A stretch of DNA of 64,000 bases from an uncultured Prevotella sp. (GCA_938028745.1 CALIZL010000021.1:1-64000); one strand, 5' to 3'. Shown: positions 8,210 to 18,260, counted from the first letter of the stretch. Translations and numbers: made by a program. The notes: generated by a model not told the origin, from the letters alone.

Positions 8210-10153
8210 TTATTTGGGTTCGTTTATGCGTTCAAGTGTAACGAGCATCAATTCTAATTTATTGGCATTGCCGTTTTTCCTTATACGGAATGTAACGCTG
8301 TTGGTTTGTCGTGTAAGGTATATGTCGCCAACGTGTACTTCACGTTTCTCTTCATTCTTGTCACCTTTTGTTGAGAACCAATCGGCAATAAGGTTTTGTC
8401 TCTGCCATATCTGTACGTCAGCTCCATGACTGTTCGACTTGTAGTTGAGCAGTAATCTGTATTTGCCTTCTGGCACATCGTCTAACGACAGCTTAACAAT
8501 ACCATCGCTAGGTGTGTCAATGGCCAAGCCTTTTCCGAACACGCAAACAACACCCTGTCCCAACGTGATGTTGAATTGTTGGGGGAAATAAATGTGCTTC
8601 GTAGGTGAGTAAACTGTTCGGGCTTCTTCTGTGGGCACCATGCGTTTGCTAGTCGGGGTGTTGGAATAGTAGAAAGCCAACGAAGTGTAGTTTACGGGGA
8701 AGTCGTTGTTTTGCGGGCCGTGCTCCATGCCATGATAAATATGATGTTCGAAAGGCATCTTATCGTTGAGGAACCATCGGTATCCGCCTGTTCGGGCCAT
8801 CGGTAGCGAGTAGTCGAGCGAACCATGTAAGGGCAGACTAACACCTCGGTCCCACCGGTCTAGTTGGGCGTACCATCCTCCATTAAAGTAATCTTCCGAC
8901 CCAGTTCCATGTATTCTCATCTTTCCGTCTACGTAAGTGCTGTCGTCTCCTTCAAAGAATAGCGTCATTCCTGGTCGAAGTCCTTGTGCCGATAGTATGG
9001 TACCTACGTAATGACCCTTACCTTCTGCTTCAAGGAAAGTATGATATTTGCCTAGTGGCGTTATCTCGTTCCGCCACGTGCAGTAGAGCTTTCCTTCCTT
9101 TTGAGGATTACGTTTGTTACTAGTAAAGTGTACCTTTATGCGCGCTGTGATGGGCGATTGTTGGCTGTTACGTTTTTTATAAACTAAACTTAGCTTGGCA
9201 GAGTTGTCGTATGGCATGGGTAGATAGCAGTAGTTGGCGGTTTGTTGCCTGCCTGCTAATAGACTGCGCATAGCGGGCTTGCCGAAAGCATAGCCGAAGA
9301 AGTCGGCTAGTGGTGCATAGATGGCTTCTAATACATCGTCGTCCCACTTCGCCGACAAGATAACGTCTTTGTTCTCGCCTTCGAAAGCAGTCCCAGCATC
9401 AATCTCAAAGCCAACTATTCTACCTCCTTGGTTGCTCTCGAAGAAGGGTTTGGTCTCACCGGGTTGAATGGTTATGGTACGTTCTTCTGTTTTAAAACCC
9501 GCCGAAGCACCCATTACAAAGAGGTTGGGAGAGTAGGAAGAGGCCGTCCAGAGGTTTTCAACAGAGCGAATCTGTTCCAATTCTGCTTTTGAATTTGCTT
9601 GTGGATTGAAGGTTTCCACCTTCATTCCATCTAGTTTGCGGTATTCCACTTGAATGAATTCCAACTTTGGACCATCGTATAATATCTTGCACGACTTGGC
9701 ATAGGTGATGGGTATGTAGCAGAAGTAGCCACCTATTTCGTTACCGCAGATGGGTTTGACAAAAGGAAAAACCTTTCCAGAAAATAAGTCGGAGAACTTT
9801 ATTGATAAGCTTGGCTTCTTTTGTCCATCAAAATAAAAGTACAGCATATTGTCGTTAGGAGTGGGTGTCCATATACGTTCGATAACCCCTGGACCGTTCA
9901 TTTCTGCGATGACAAGCTTTCCACCCTCCTTGCGAAGATAGGAATAGGTTCCGTCGAACCCGTCATCATTGCCGTGTTTCCTGTCATAACTCGAAAAGCT
10001 TTCTACATAAGTGCCCGTCCGATACTCGGGAAGAAGGTCTATTCGTTTTAGCGACTGTAACTCGTCCGTCCACTGATAGGGTCTTTGCGACCTTGCTTCA
10101 AGTGTGGGGATAATTGCCACTAAGGCCAGTATCGCTGTCTTTATCTTTATCAT
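8210..10153 (-). CDS. GH172 (DUF2961) secreted glycoside hydrolase
   Basis: A 647-aa exported protein: the N-terminus (MIKIKTAILALVAII...SQ) is a signal peptide. The body matches the DUF2961 family, now GH172, whose characterised members act on alpha-D-fructofuranosyl or D-arabinofuranosyl linkages. Hallmarks are the early GPGVIERIW block, FFEGDDSTYVDG, and HGTGSEDYFNGGWYAQ around residue 420, which holds one expected catalytic Glu; a further EHG lies about 40-60 residues later. A beta-sandwich C-terminus follows. It ends the SusC/SusD locus, 137 nt after the DUF4886-like gene. Substrate is inference only: D-arabinan or fructan-type furanosides would fit the family. Confidence 0.85.
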   Translation of the reverse strand: MIKIKTAILALVAIIPTLEARSQRPYQWTDELQSLKRIDLLPEYRTGTYVESFSSYDRKHGNDDGFDGTYSYLRKEGGKLVIAEMNGPGVIERIWTPTPNDNMLYFYFDGQKKPSLSIKFSDLFSGKVFPFVKPICGNEIGGYFCYIPITYAKSCKILYDGPKLEFIQVEYRKLDGMKVETFNPQANSKAELEQIRSVENLWTASSYSPNLFVMGASAGFKTEERTITIQPGETKPFFESNQGGRIVGFEIDAGTAFEGENKDVILSAKWDDDVLEAIYAPLADFFGYAFGKPAMRSLLAGRQQTANYCYLPMPYDNSAKLSLVYKKRNSQQSPITARIKVHFTSNKRNPQKEGKLYCTWRNEITPLGKYHTFLEAEGKGHYVGTILSAQGLRPGMTLFFEGDDSTYVDGKMRIHGTGSEDYFNGGWYAQLDRWDRGVSLPLHGSLDYSLPMARTGGYRWFLNDKMPFEHHIYHGMEHGPQNNDFPVNYTSLAFYYSNTPTSKRMVPTEEARTVYSPTKHIYFPQQFNITLGQGVVCVFGKGLAIDTPSDGIVKLSLDDVPEGKYRLLLNYKSNSHGADVQIWQRQNLIADWFSTKGDKNEEKREVHVGDIYLTRQTNSVTFRIRKNGNANKLELMLVTLERINEPK

Positions 10154-10201
10154 GAAGTGTTGCTTTTGTTTTTAATGATTTAACTTGTTGATGGCTATTT
10201 C

Positions 10202-10267
10202 TCGCAAAGTGTGTTTGCGAACGAACATCCCCCATCGCCCTTTCTTTATGTTAGTAAGGAGCGATGG
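10202..10267 (-). other. Two hairpins in the GH172 upstream gap
   Basis: The 137-nt gap between the DUF4886-like gene and the GH172 gene contains a 7-bp stem TCGCAAA/TTTGCGA (10202-10220) and a second hairpin with CCATCGC/GCGATGG arms (10232-10267). Neither is followed by a clear U-tract on the minus strand. Such hairpins can set relative expression of distal operon genes by processing or partial termination; that role is inference. Confidence 0.4.
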
Positions 10268-10290
10268 AGTGATGCTTACTTAAAGGGAGT

Positions 10291-12006
10291 TCATCTCAGA
10301 CGATGCCCTTCGGGAGTGATAATCATGGCATTTATTCCGAAGAACCCAGCCCAATGCGTGTTGGTTGAGCCCATTGAAAGTTCGATGTCTATTGTTCCGT
10401 CGTCTTTGGGTTCTATTCCAGAAACAACGGCCATCTTGTCTGTGTTGAAATCGTTCACAAGTTCGGCTTCCCCCTCGTTCTTTCCTATTACCTTATACTT
10501 CGTGCAAGTTTTGCGATCGTTGATCGAGCCATAGAAGTAGAAGGTGTATTTCATGCCCTTGTTGAGATAGGATAGCCTGAAAGCACCTTTTGGAAGCTTT
10601 TTGCCGTCGCACCAGAACATGTCAATACATGCCGTTTTGGGCAGGCCTAGGTTGTTGGTCAACTCTCGGCGAACCAGATTTTCCTCTGGTTTAGAGAAGT
10701 GTGTGGTAACCGCAAAGTTGAAATACGTGCTGTTTCCGGCCGAGTCTAGCAAGTTGGCTAGGGGTGCATCGTAGTTATGTTTATAGTTGTTAAAGGGAGC
10801 GGGTGTCTCAATAGGTCCGAAATCGATATAGATTGGGCACTTCAACACGAACTCGTTAGGCCCTTTCTCTTTGAACTCGGTAAGCTCCGTCACCTCTTGT
10901 AAGTTGGTTGCCGCAGCGTGGGCCGCTGTTTTAGCTAGCTTGTTGTCGTATTGTGAGAGTGAGGGGTTGAGGTAGCTCAATGCAGAAATATCTGTAGAGA
11001 ATAGCGTTTCGTACCAAGACAAGGCAGCGATATAACGTCCTGTGATGGGGTCTAGGTTGATATCGTCTTTTAATACTTTATCGCCAAGATAGGAAGTTCG
11101 CCCGTTTTGTATGGCAGTTCCTGTTGGTATCACCATGTCGACATGCGGTTTCCCCTGCATTACGGCATTGGTTATGCTGTCAAACATTTTCTTTTGGTCG
11201 TTGCCATAAGATGCAAAGGTGGGATTACGTGCAGTTTTGGCGTAGGCCCAAGTTTGATGTAACAATACCTTGACGTTAGGATTGGTAGCCAAAGATTTGA
11301 TTGCTTGTGCCAATTGGGGCAGAAACGTCTGGTATCCATTGGCCATTCCCGACATTTCGGTAGCCTCTTCAAGTGCGATGAAGTCCCAATTCTCTTCTTC
11401 AATCACCTTCCGTAGGTCTTGATCCTTTTGCGTATTGGAGTTCCCTTCTACTGAAACACGCTGATAAGCATAGCTGTTTGACTCTTGTTTAATATTATTT
11501 AAGTGTGTTTTGAAGCTGGCTTGTGGGATGGAGAGGTTGCAAATCACGAGTTTCTTACCTGTGGCTGTTGCCATTTGGCTAAGTAATAGTGAGTTGGCAT
11601 CAATTGCTCTGCCGCATCCAATGGTTAACAGTCGCATCGGTGCTTCGCCCTCGGCCACGTTTACGTCTGCGTAATATTTTAGTCGATGGTCGCTTGTCTC
11701 AACTTTTACGACGGTTTTACCTGGTGCTAACGCTTTAATCAGCCCCTCATGTCCTGCTCGTTGTTCCACTTGGGCCACCTGGGTGTTTTCCACTTCCCAC
11801 GTTAAGTTGTAGTTTTGCCCATCGTTTGCATCAACCAATGCCCTTATAATAGTTGTTTCTCCTACATTCAAGTTGAATGATGGCTGGCTAATGCGCACAT
11901 AGTGGCTTACGTCCGGGCGCACCTCTTCTTTGTCTGCGCAGCCCGCAAACAAGGTTACCGCAAGGCACAATGCCTGCAATAAAATGGTTTTATGTCGTTT
12001 CATCAT
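10291..12006 (-). CDS. DUF4886-like (SGNH-fold) surface lipoprotein with Ig-like domain, catalytic motifs lost
   Basis: A 571-aa lipoprotein (lipobox LFAGC, Cys near residue 23). Domains: a Big_2-like Ig domain at about 35-120 (LNVGETTIIRALVD...APGKTVVKVE), a DUF4886-type SGNH-hydrolase region at about 122-355, and a C-terminal domain of unknown role. Family landmarks remain: QTWAYA, IPTGTAIQNGRTSYLGD and TGRYIAALSWYE. However, the usual nucleophile block GNSFS reads GCGRA and the usual DGxHLS block reads DDINLD, so both the Ser and His of the catalytic set look absent. It may bind rather than cleave. It is 9 nt downstream of susD, clearly in the PUL operon. Confidence 0.75.
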   Translation of the reverse strand: MMKRHKTILLQALCLAVTLFAGCADKEEVRPDVSHYVRISQPSFNLNVGETTIIRALVDANDGQNYNLTWEVENTQVAQVEQRAGHEGLIKALAPGKTVVKVETSDHRLKYYADVNVAEGEAPMRLLTIGCGRAIDANSLLLSQMATATGKKLVICNLSIPQASFKTHLNNIKQESNSYAYQRVSVEGNSNTQKDQDLRKVIEEENWDFIALEEATEMSGMANGYQTFLPQLAQAIKSLATNPNVKVLLHQTWAYAKTARNPTFASYGNDQKKMFDSITNAVMQGKPHVDMVIPTGTAIQNGRTSYLGDKVLKDDINLDPITGRYIAALSWYETLFSTDISALSYLNPSLSQYDNKLAKTAAHAAATNLQEVTELTEFKEKGPNEFVLKCPIYIDFGPIETPAPFNNYKHNYDAPLANLLDSAGNSTYFNFAVTTHFSKPEENLVRRELTNNLGLPKTACIDMFWCDGKKLPKGAFRLSYLNKGMKYTFYFYGSINDRKTCTKYKVIGKNEGEAELVNDFNTDKMAVVSGIEPKDDGTIDIELSMGSTNTHWAGFFGINAMIITPEGHRLR

Positions 12007-12015
12007 TTCTTGTTT

Positions 12016-13938
12016 TTAATATCCTGTGGGTTGTCTTAGCTTCACATTGATGTCCATTTGCTTTTGGGGAATAGGCATCAAGTACATCTTTTTAGTAAAG
12101 GTACGAGGTTTCCAAAGCGTTCGCTTATAGTAGGCGTTAGGGTTATTGGCATCGTCGCTGGCCATTGTGCCATTCCTATTCATGCCCCAATAGCTGTGGT
12201 TGAGATACTTCTCTGCCAATTTCCAGCGGCGAAGGTCGTTTAGGCGAATGCCTTCACAGTTAAACTCCACACGTCGCTCTTGTTGGATAGCCGACCGCAT
12301 CTGCTCTTTGCTTAGTCCTTGGGGTAAGTTGGGAAGTCCAGCCCTTTCTCTGATGAGGTTCACATAGTGGTATACGTTTTCGTTAGGACCGTCTTGCGAC
12401 TCGTTCAAAGCCTCTGCATACCCAAGGTATGCTTCTGCAAGGCGATACAAGATGCCTGGTTGATAACTATATTTGTTATCTCGTGGAAATACGTCGAGCG
12501 ACACTTGCTTGCGAACGTTGTAGCCCGTCCAGGGTGCATCGAACGATTTGCTGGCGTCTTCGCCCACTCCTTGCAGGTTGTTTACGCGCCTGTTGGCAAC
12601 GTTGAGCCATTCGTTGTTGAAGATAACCGAGACATAGAAGCGAGGTTCTCGGTTGCAATACATCTTATAGGTGCCAGGAAGGGTTACGGGGCGGTTGCCG
12701 TTGGTGTTGTCGTAAGTAGACGAAGGTCCGCCACCTGGCCATTTGGTGTGTCGCATTTCGTTTTCCGACGAAAAGCCTTTCTCCGTATATCCGGAGTTTT
12801 CGTTAATGATTGGTGTCCCATCTTGGCCGTAGCCACTGATGGGCATCTCTCCGTTAGCCATGAAGAATGCGTCTACCAGTTCTTGCGTGATGCCAAGTGC
12901 ACCGTTTCCGCCTATGCCTTTGGGCAAATGATGCCGTTGCCAATTTTCTAGATCCTTATTATGCGCACGGCCAAAGATGATTTCTTTGTTGCCGTCTGAG
13001 AACCTTTTGAGCGACATGTTGTAGTAAGACATAAAGGGATCTATCGTTCCGTCGTCATTATATTCGTAATATAACTTGTGTCCTGCTGCTTCGGCGGCCT
13101 TAATCAGTTCGGCATGTGCAGCGGCTGCACGTTCCCATTTTTCTTTTGAAAAGTTCTGATTGACGAGGTTTTGCCCGCTAACGTTTTTCCATTGCGCATA
13201 ATCGGTGTTTCCATTAAACAACGGACTGGCTGCTAACAACAATGTTTTTGCCCTCACGGCTAAAGCCATTATAGATGTGGCGCGCCCCCAATCCTGGTTG
13301 TTTTCATAAACAGCGGGAAGATGTTTAGACACATCGAGCAATTCTTTATCTATCCAATCCACCACATTGTCTACGGGGGTCTGCTCCAACATCATTTCGT
13401 TTGCAGGATCGGTTGGCGAAACTAATCTGCCCGGCGCAAAGGGTATCGCACCGTAGGCCTCAACCATCAGCGAGTAATAGTAGGCATTAAGAAATCTTAC
13501 CTCGTTCTTCATCTGCTCCACATAGTCCTGTGTGAGTCCTTCGCTGGGTATCACACGCACATTATTAAGGAATATAAGTCCAGTACGTATGCGCTTAGGC
13601 AATTCCACCCAGTAGTTGGCATTCCAGGTCGACGAGGGGTTCCAGTTGCCTGTTGTGTAGGCATAGGCCTCGTTCCATCCATAAGGCGACCACTCAATAG
13701 GTATCACCATGTCGTCGCTCATGATGTTGTAGCCCTGGTTAGTCATGTATCCCCACATGGGGCTGGGTATGCCTGCATAAACGCTTGCAAGCCAGTCCTC
13801 AGTGCGTATCTTGTCCGAGAATACCATTTCCATATTCAGTTGGTCGTCGGGGCTCTTGTCTAAGAAGTCACAACCAGTCAGGCTGATGAGCGAGCATCCC
13901 ACAACCGCAGTCGCTATGATTTGTTTAAGGGTTTTCAT
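12016..13938 (-). CDS. SusD/RagB-family glycan-binding lipoprotein
   Basis: Outer-membrane lipoprotein that forms the lid of the SusC channel and captures glycan. The Met at 13938 is preferred over 13977: it directly starts a lipoprotein signal (MKTLKQIIATAVVGCSLISLTGC, Cys 23) and leaves 10 nt after susC. About 640 aa. Family features are the DFLDKSPDDQ N-terminus, RFLNAYYYSLMVEAYGAIPF in the TPR-like region, and the C-terminal RRVEFNCEGIRLNDLRRWKLAE block. It should pair with the SusC gene immediately upstream. Confidence 0.93.
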   Translation of the reverse strand: MKTLKQIIATAVVGCSLISLTGCDFLDKSPDDQLNMEMVFSDKIRTEDWLASVYAGIPSPMWGYMTNQGYNIMSDDMVIPIEWSPYGWNEAYAYTTGNWNPSSTWNANYWVELPKRIRTGLIFLNNVRVIPSEGLTQDYVEQMKNEVRFLNAYYYSLMVEAYGAIPFAPGRLVSPTDPANEMMLEQTPVDNVVDWIDKELLDVSKHLPAVYENNQDWGRATSIMALAVRAKTLLLAASPLFNGNTDYAQWKNVSGQNLVNQNFSKEKWERAAAAHAELIKAAEAAGHKLYYEYNDDGTIDPFMSYYNMSLKRFSDGNKEIIFGRAHNKDLENWQRHHLPKGIGGNGALGITQELVDAFFMANGEMPISGYGQDGTPIINENSGYTEKGFSSENEMRHTKWPGGGPSSTYDNTNGNRPVTLPGTYKMYCNREPRFYVSVIFNNEWLNVANRRVNNLQGVGEDASKSFDAPWTGYNVRKQVSLDVFPRDNKYSYQPGILYRLAEAYLGYAEALNESQDGPNENVYHYVNLIRERAGLPNLPQGLSKEQMRSAIQQERRVEFNCEGIRLNDLRRWKLAEKYLNHSYWGMNRNGTMASDDANNPNAYYKRTLWKPRTFTKKMYLMPIPQKQMDINVKLRQPTGY

Positions 13939-13948
13939 ATTTGTAACT

Positions 13949-16900
13949 TTAATTGTTGAAATTGAAAGAAACACCAAGCGACACCGATTTCATGACGGGA
14001 TATTTAAGTCCGTCGTTACTGCCGATTTCGGGGTCCCACATTTTAAACTTAGAGAAAGTGAGAATGTTGTTGCCACGCAAGAAAATTCTACACTCGCGTA
14101 TCTTTGCGGCATGCGTCCACTGTTCGGGTAGTGTAACACCCACTTCGATGTTCTTTAATCTGAGGAAGCTCATGTCTTTAAGCCACCATGTAGATGGTTG
14201 TTCATTATTCTTGTATGTTGTTGTGCTCATTCTTGGCCAAAAAACATCTTGTCGCGGGTTGGCCTCAGTCCATCTGCTGTCGATGTTCGACCAGATGTTG
14301 CCTGCCCCAATTGATGAAGCGGGAAGCCATGTCTCACCGCCAAGTATGCGATGCGTTTTGCCTACGCCCGAAAAGAACAGGCCAAAATCGAACATCTTGT
14401 ATCTTAGTGTTGCGCCAAAGCCATATACCAGTTGTGGGTCGATTGTCCCCCCGATGGCTGTTTGGTCCAAGTCGTTAATCTCGCCGTCGTTGTTAAGGTC
14501 GCAGTATTTGATGTCGCCAGGCCTAAGACTACTTTCGGCACTGTATCTTTGAGCGGCAATTCCTTGTTTAAGCTTGCCATCCGCTTCGAAATCGTCTTTT
14601 GTGAATAGCCGTTCAGCCACCAATCCGAAGAGTTGAGAAACCGGCTTGCCTGTTTTCGAGCGATATGTGCCCTTCACTGCATCGGCTTCGTCTATTTCCA
14701 CAATCTTGTTGTGAGCATAGGTTAAGTTGGCCAATGCAGACACTTCCCACTCCTTACCGAAACGTCTGCGGAAGTTTAACGACATGTCCACACCGCTATT
14801 GTCAACCTTTCCAAAGTTAGACCATGCCGCATTTATGAAGCCCGCTTCGGCAGGAACATTTGTTCGTTTCATAAAGATGTCGCTACGCCTTTCCTTAAAT
14901 AGGTCCACGCTCAATGTTATGCTGTTGGCCAAGAGCCCAACGTCAAAGCCTAGGTTTGTTTTCGTAACTTTCTCCCATGTCAGGTCAGGAACGCCAACAT
15001 CTCCCTCGGCACGTCCTAGGCGGTGGAGCAATCTGTCGCTGCCGAAGTAGTATTCGCCATTGTTGGCAATAGTTGACAGGTAGGCAAATCGCCTGCCGTT
15101 AATGTTGCTGTTTCCTGCTAATCCCCAGCTGGCACGTATTTTAAGCAACGAAAGCACCTTGGTTAGCCTTTGCATAAACTTTTCTTGCGTTACAATCCAG
15201 CCTACTGCCACGGCAGGGAAGAAGCCAAAGCGCTTTCCTGGCGCGAAGTTTTCAGACCCGTTATAGCCAAAGTTAAACTCTGCCACGTAGCGGTCGTCGT
15301 AGGTATATGATGTTCTGCCTGCAAATCCTTGCGTGCGGAAAGGCAAGAAAGAGCCGTCGTCAAAGTTCTTGTGGTTGTATAGCAACATGCCATTAACGGC
15401 GTGCTTGCTGCCGAAAGTCCTATTATAGTTTAGCGTAGCTTCCACATATACGCTTTGGTTGCCCCACTTGGCATCTTTGGCATAGCCTAAGAAATCTTCA
15501 CCATTGGCTTGGATGATCGTTATCAGGTTTCCTTCGTAATCTCTACCCGTTGCTGGATGGTAGTAGTCGGGGTTCTTGGCACGTGTTACACTGTTAGCCG
15601 AGAACTTATCGAAGGCGTAAGTAAGTTTTAGGCGTAGTCCGGGCGTAACAAATTTCAAGTCTTGTTCAATGGAAGTTAGTGCCTCCACATTGCTGTGGTT
15701 CAAACGTTCGTAACCTCTTTGAGTAAGTGCTGCCCAAGGATTGTCCTTATTTATTATTCTAGGTATTTTCCCGTCTGCATATATGGCAGGGTGGATGTAG
15801 GGTGGAATACGCATGGCATTGTAAAAGGCGCGCGAGTCGGATATGTCGCCGGGCGGTGCGTTGCGCGATTGCAGGTAGCCACCGATGTTGATGCGTAGAA
15901 TGGTAGAACTTGTGATGTTGATGTCTACATTCGACCTCACGGTGTATCTGTCCACCTTCAACGACGAGTCCCATGCCTTAGTCTTGTCTCTGGCCAGAAT
16001 GCCATTCTCATTATAGTAGCCGGCAACAAGGGCGTATCGTAGAACATTCGATCCCCCATTTACGCTCAAAGTGGCGCGTGTGTTGTCGGCGTGGTTTTTC
16101 GATATAACATCCCACCAGTTTACGTCGGGATATAGTTCTGGGTCGGTTTTGTCGCGGTAGTTCCTCAGTGTGGCCTCGCTTACGTATGGTGCCATTCCGT
16201 CTTGGCTGTACATTTCGTTTACCAGTTCTAGGTATTTCACACTCCCAACATACTGCGGTATGCGTACGGGTTGGCTTAGGGCATGCTCAAAGCGCACGCT
16301 AACTTGTGGTTTGCCTATGCTTCCTCGCTTGGTTTCAACCATAATCACGCCGTTGGCACCCCTTACGCCATACACTGCGCTTGCTGCCGCATCTTTCAGC
16401 ACCGAGAACGAAGCCACCTCGTCGGGGTCGATGTCGTTAATCGAACGTTCTATGCCATCGATAAGTACCAAAGGCTGCGTGTTTCCGGCAAAGCTGCTGA
16501 TACCCCTAATCCAAAAGTCAGAGTTGTTATTCCAAGGGTCGCCGCTTCTTTGAACGGCGATAATGCCAGGAACCATTCCTGCGAATCCGTTGCTCATCGA
16601 ACGCGATGATACTAGATTGAGCTTTGAAGGCTCCAGATTGTTGATGGCACCCACAACCGAAGCCTTTTTTTGTGTGCCGTAGCCCACCACCACAACTTCG
16701 TTCAAGGCCGACACGTTCTCTTCCAACGCCACATCTATGACGGCAGATTTGGTTACGCGTACGGTTTTCTCCTTAAACCCCATGTAAGCGAAGCGTATCG
16801 TAACGCCTACAGTTGGAAGTTGAAGGGTGTAGGTTCCGTTAATGTCTGTGACGGTAGCCACCTGTGGGTTGTCTGCTTGAGAGACCGTAACCCCAGTGAG

Positions 16901-17038
16901 GGCGTCTCCCTTTGCGTCGAAAACGCGCCCTGTAACCTTTGCTCCGCCTTGGGCAAAGAGCTGAGCTTGCATGAAGAAGATGCAGAGTAACAAGAGCAAT
17001 TGGCGTTTCGGAGCTTGTCTGAACACATTAATTGTCAT
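13949..17038 (-). CDS. SusC/RagA-family TonB-dependent outer-membrane transporter
   Basis: Imports oligosaccharides across the outer membrane using TonB energy. The 1029 aa show the full SusC layout: signal peptide ending near FAQ (residue 30), a CarboxypepD_reg-like domain (GRVFDAKGDALTGVTV), the TonB box EVVVVGYGTQKK near 115, and a plug domain with RGISSFAG and VLIDGIERSINDID. After it come the LKDAAASAVYGVRGANGV signature and a beta-barrel ending in a terminal aromatic/Asn strand (SLGVSFNFNN). It is first in the susC-susD-DUF4886-GH172 unit. No STN domain is present, so coupling to an anti-sigma factor is not indicated; the LacI protein upstream is the likely regulator. Confidence 0.95.
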   Translation of the reverse strand: MTINVFRQAPKRQLLLLLCIFFMQAQLFAQGGAKVTGRVFDAKGDALTGVTVSQADNPQVATVTDINGTYTLQLPTVGVTIRFAYMGFKEKTVRVTKSAVIDVALEENVSALNEVVVVGYGTQKKASVVGAINNLEPSKLNLVSSRSMSNGFAGMVPGIIAVQRSGDPWNNNSDFWIRGISSFAGNTQPLVLIDGIERSINDIDPDEVASFSVLKDAAASAVYGVRGANGVIMVETKRGSIGKPQVSVRFEHALSQPVRIPQYVGSVKYLELVNEMYSQDGMAPYVSEATLRNYRDKTDPELYPDVNWWDVISKNHADNTRATLSVNGGSNVLRYALVAGYYNENGILARDKTKAWDSSLKVDRYTVRSNVDINITSSTILRINIGGYLQSRNAPPGDISDSRAFYNAMRIPPYIHPAIYADGKIPRIINKDNPWAALTQRGYERLNHSNVEALTSIEQDLKFVTPGLRLKLTYAFDKFSANSVTRAKNPDYYHPATGRDYEGNLITIIQANGEDFLGYAKDAKWGNQSVYVEATLNYNRTFGSKHAVNGMLLYNHKNFDDGSFLPFRTQGFAGRTSYTYDDRYVAEFNFGYNGSENFAPGKRFGFFPAVAVGWIVTQEKFMQRLTKVLSLLKIRASWGLAGNSNINGRRFAYLSTIANNGEYYFGSDRLLHRLGRAEGDVGVPDLTWEKVTKTNLGFDVGLLANSITLSVDLFKERRSDIFMKRTNVPAEAGFINAAWSNFGKVDNSGVDMSLNFRRRFGKEWEVSALANLTYAHNKIVEIDEADAVKGTYRSKTGKPVSQLFGLVAERLFTKDDFEADGKLKQGIAAQRYSAESSLRPGDIKYCDLNNDGEINDLDQTAIGGTIDPQLVYGFGATLRYKMFDFGLFFSGVGKTHRILGGETWLPASSIGAGNIWSNIDSRWTEANPRQDVFWPRMSTTTYKNNEQPSTWWLKDMSFLRLKNIEVGVTLPEQWTHAAKIRECRIFLRGNNILTFSKFKMWDPEIGSNDGLKYPVMKSVSLGVSFNFNN

Positions 17039-17237
17039 ATTCTATAGGTTTTAATTGTTTCTGTCTTATCGTCCTTTACTTAAATGGTGTGTAGGTTTTG
17101 GCTATGCAGTGAAACTGCCAGTGGTTGATTGTTGTTTATGGACAGCTCTTTATTTAGGCTATCCTATATCCCTTTTTTGCGGTTTGCCGGTTGTAAGAGG
17201 CTTGCCCATATTCGGTAGAAGGGCTACTAGGTTGCTT

Positions 17238-18233
17238 TCAGTACTTCTCAATCAGTTTGCCCCTTAGCAATGCAGACGAAGCTTGTTCTTTGTCGATAAT
17301 GGCTTTCACGGCAGTTAATGATGCGCCCACCAGTTGTTCCAAAGGCTGCTGAATGTACGTGATGGGGCAGTTAAAGAAGTCGAATGCGGGTGTTCCGTCA
17401 AATCCAACAAGCCTCAGGCCATTCGTAGGACAGCCTAATTCTAGCAGTGCATACATCCCTGAAAGGGTGATGAGGTTAGTGGTAAATATAAATCCGTCTG
17501 TACCTTTATCCATGCTTTCTTTCAAAAGGTAGGCCATGTCTGCTGTTGAAATGTCGGGTTCTATGCGGATGACGTTGCTTTGTGCACTCATGCCCTTGTC
17601 TGCCATAGCCTGTTCGTACCCTCTAATGCGTTCGTGCATGTGTATCAGGTCAATGTCGTAGGCCACGATGGTGGGTTGCTTGCTGCCTTTACCTAAGATG
17701 TAAGCGGTGGCTTGGCGGGTGGCTTCAAAGTTGTCGAGTGCCACATAGTTAATTTCCTGATGGGGAAAATACCTGTCGAGCAACACCAATGGTATGCCGC
17801 GCGGCACGAGCGAGCTGATAAATGTTTCTGAGTCTTGGCAAGGAACAACTATCAAACCATCCACACCGCGGGCAATAAGGTTTCTGATAGCTTGTTGCAT
17901 CTTGTCTGCATTCTCGTCGGAACTGCCAAAGAATACGGTGTAGCCAAGTTTAGCGGCTTCGTCTTCGTAAAGTCGGGCAAGCGAAGCGAAGAATGGGTTG
18001 GAAATGTCTGAAACCACGATACCCAATATCTTTGAACAGCCGTCACGCAGACTGATTGCTGTGAAATTGGGGTTATATTGCAGGCGCTCGGCCATTTCCC
18101 AAACACGCTTAGCCGTTTCCTCACCTATGTGATACTCATTGGCTTTGCCATTGAGTACGAACGACACTGTTGTCTTAGAAAGCCCTAATGCTTCGGCAAT
18201 GTCTTTTAATGAGCTGCGTTTGTGAACTGCCAT
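17238..18233 (-). CDS. LacI-family transcriptional regulator of the SusC/SusD locus
   Basis: A 331-aa repressor-type protein with an N-terminal helix-turn-helix (SLKDIAEALGLSKTTVSFVLNG, about residues 7-28), the hinge region, and a periplasmic-binding-protein-like sensor (LGIVVSDISNPFFASLARLYEDEA, then DGLIVVPCQDSE and a VGFDGTPAFDF block). It is encoded directly upstream of susC on the same strand with a 199-nt gap, so it probably controls the PUL in response to a sugar. Control by a LacI protein instead of a hybrid two-component or ECF sigma system is typical for simple-saccharide loci, consistent with the single enzyme here. A strong promoter match lies upstream. Confidence 0.92.
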   Translation of the reverse strand: MAVHKRSSLKDIAEALGLSKTTVSFVLNGKANEYHIGEETAKRVWEMAERLQYNPNFTAISLRDGCSKILGIVVSDISNPFFASLARLYEDEAAKLGYTVFFGSSDENADKMQQAIRNLIARGVDGLIVVPCQDSETFISSLVPRGIPLVLLDRYFPHQEINYVALDNFEATRQATAYILGKGSKQPTIVAYDIDLIHMHERIRGYEQAMADKGMSAQSNVIRIEPDISTADMAYLLKESMDKGTDGFIFTTNLITLSGMYALLELGCPTNGLRLVGFDGTPAFDFFNCPITYIQQPLEQLVGASLTAVKAIIDKEQASSALLRGKLIEKY

Positions 18234-18260
18234 AACTATACCGATTTAGTATTTGTTTTG

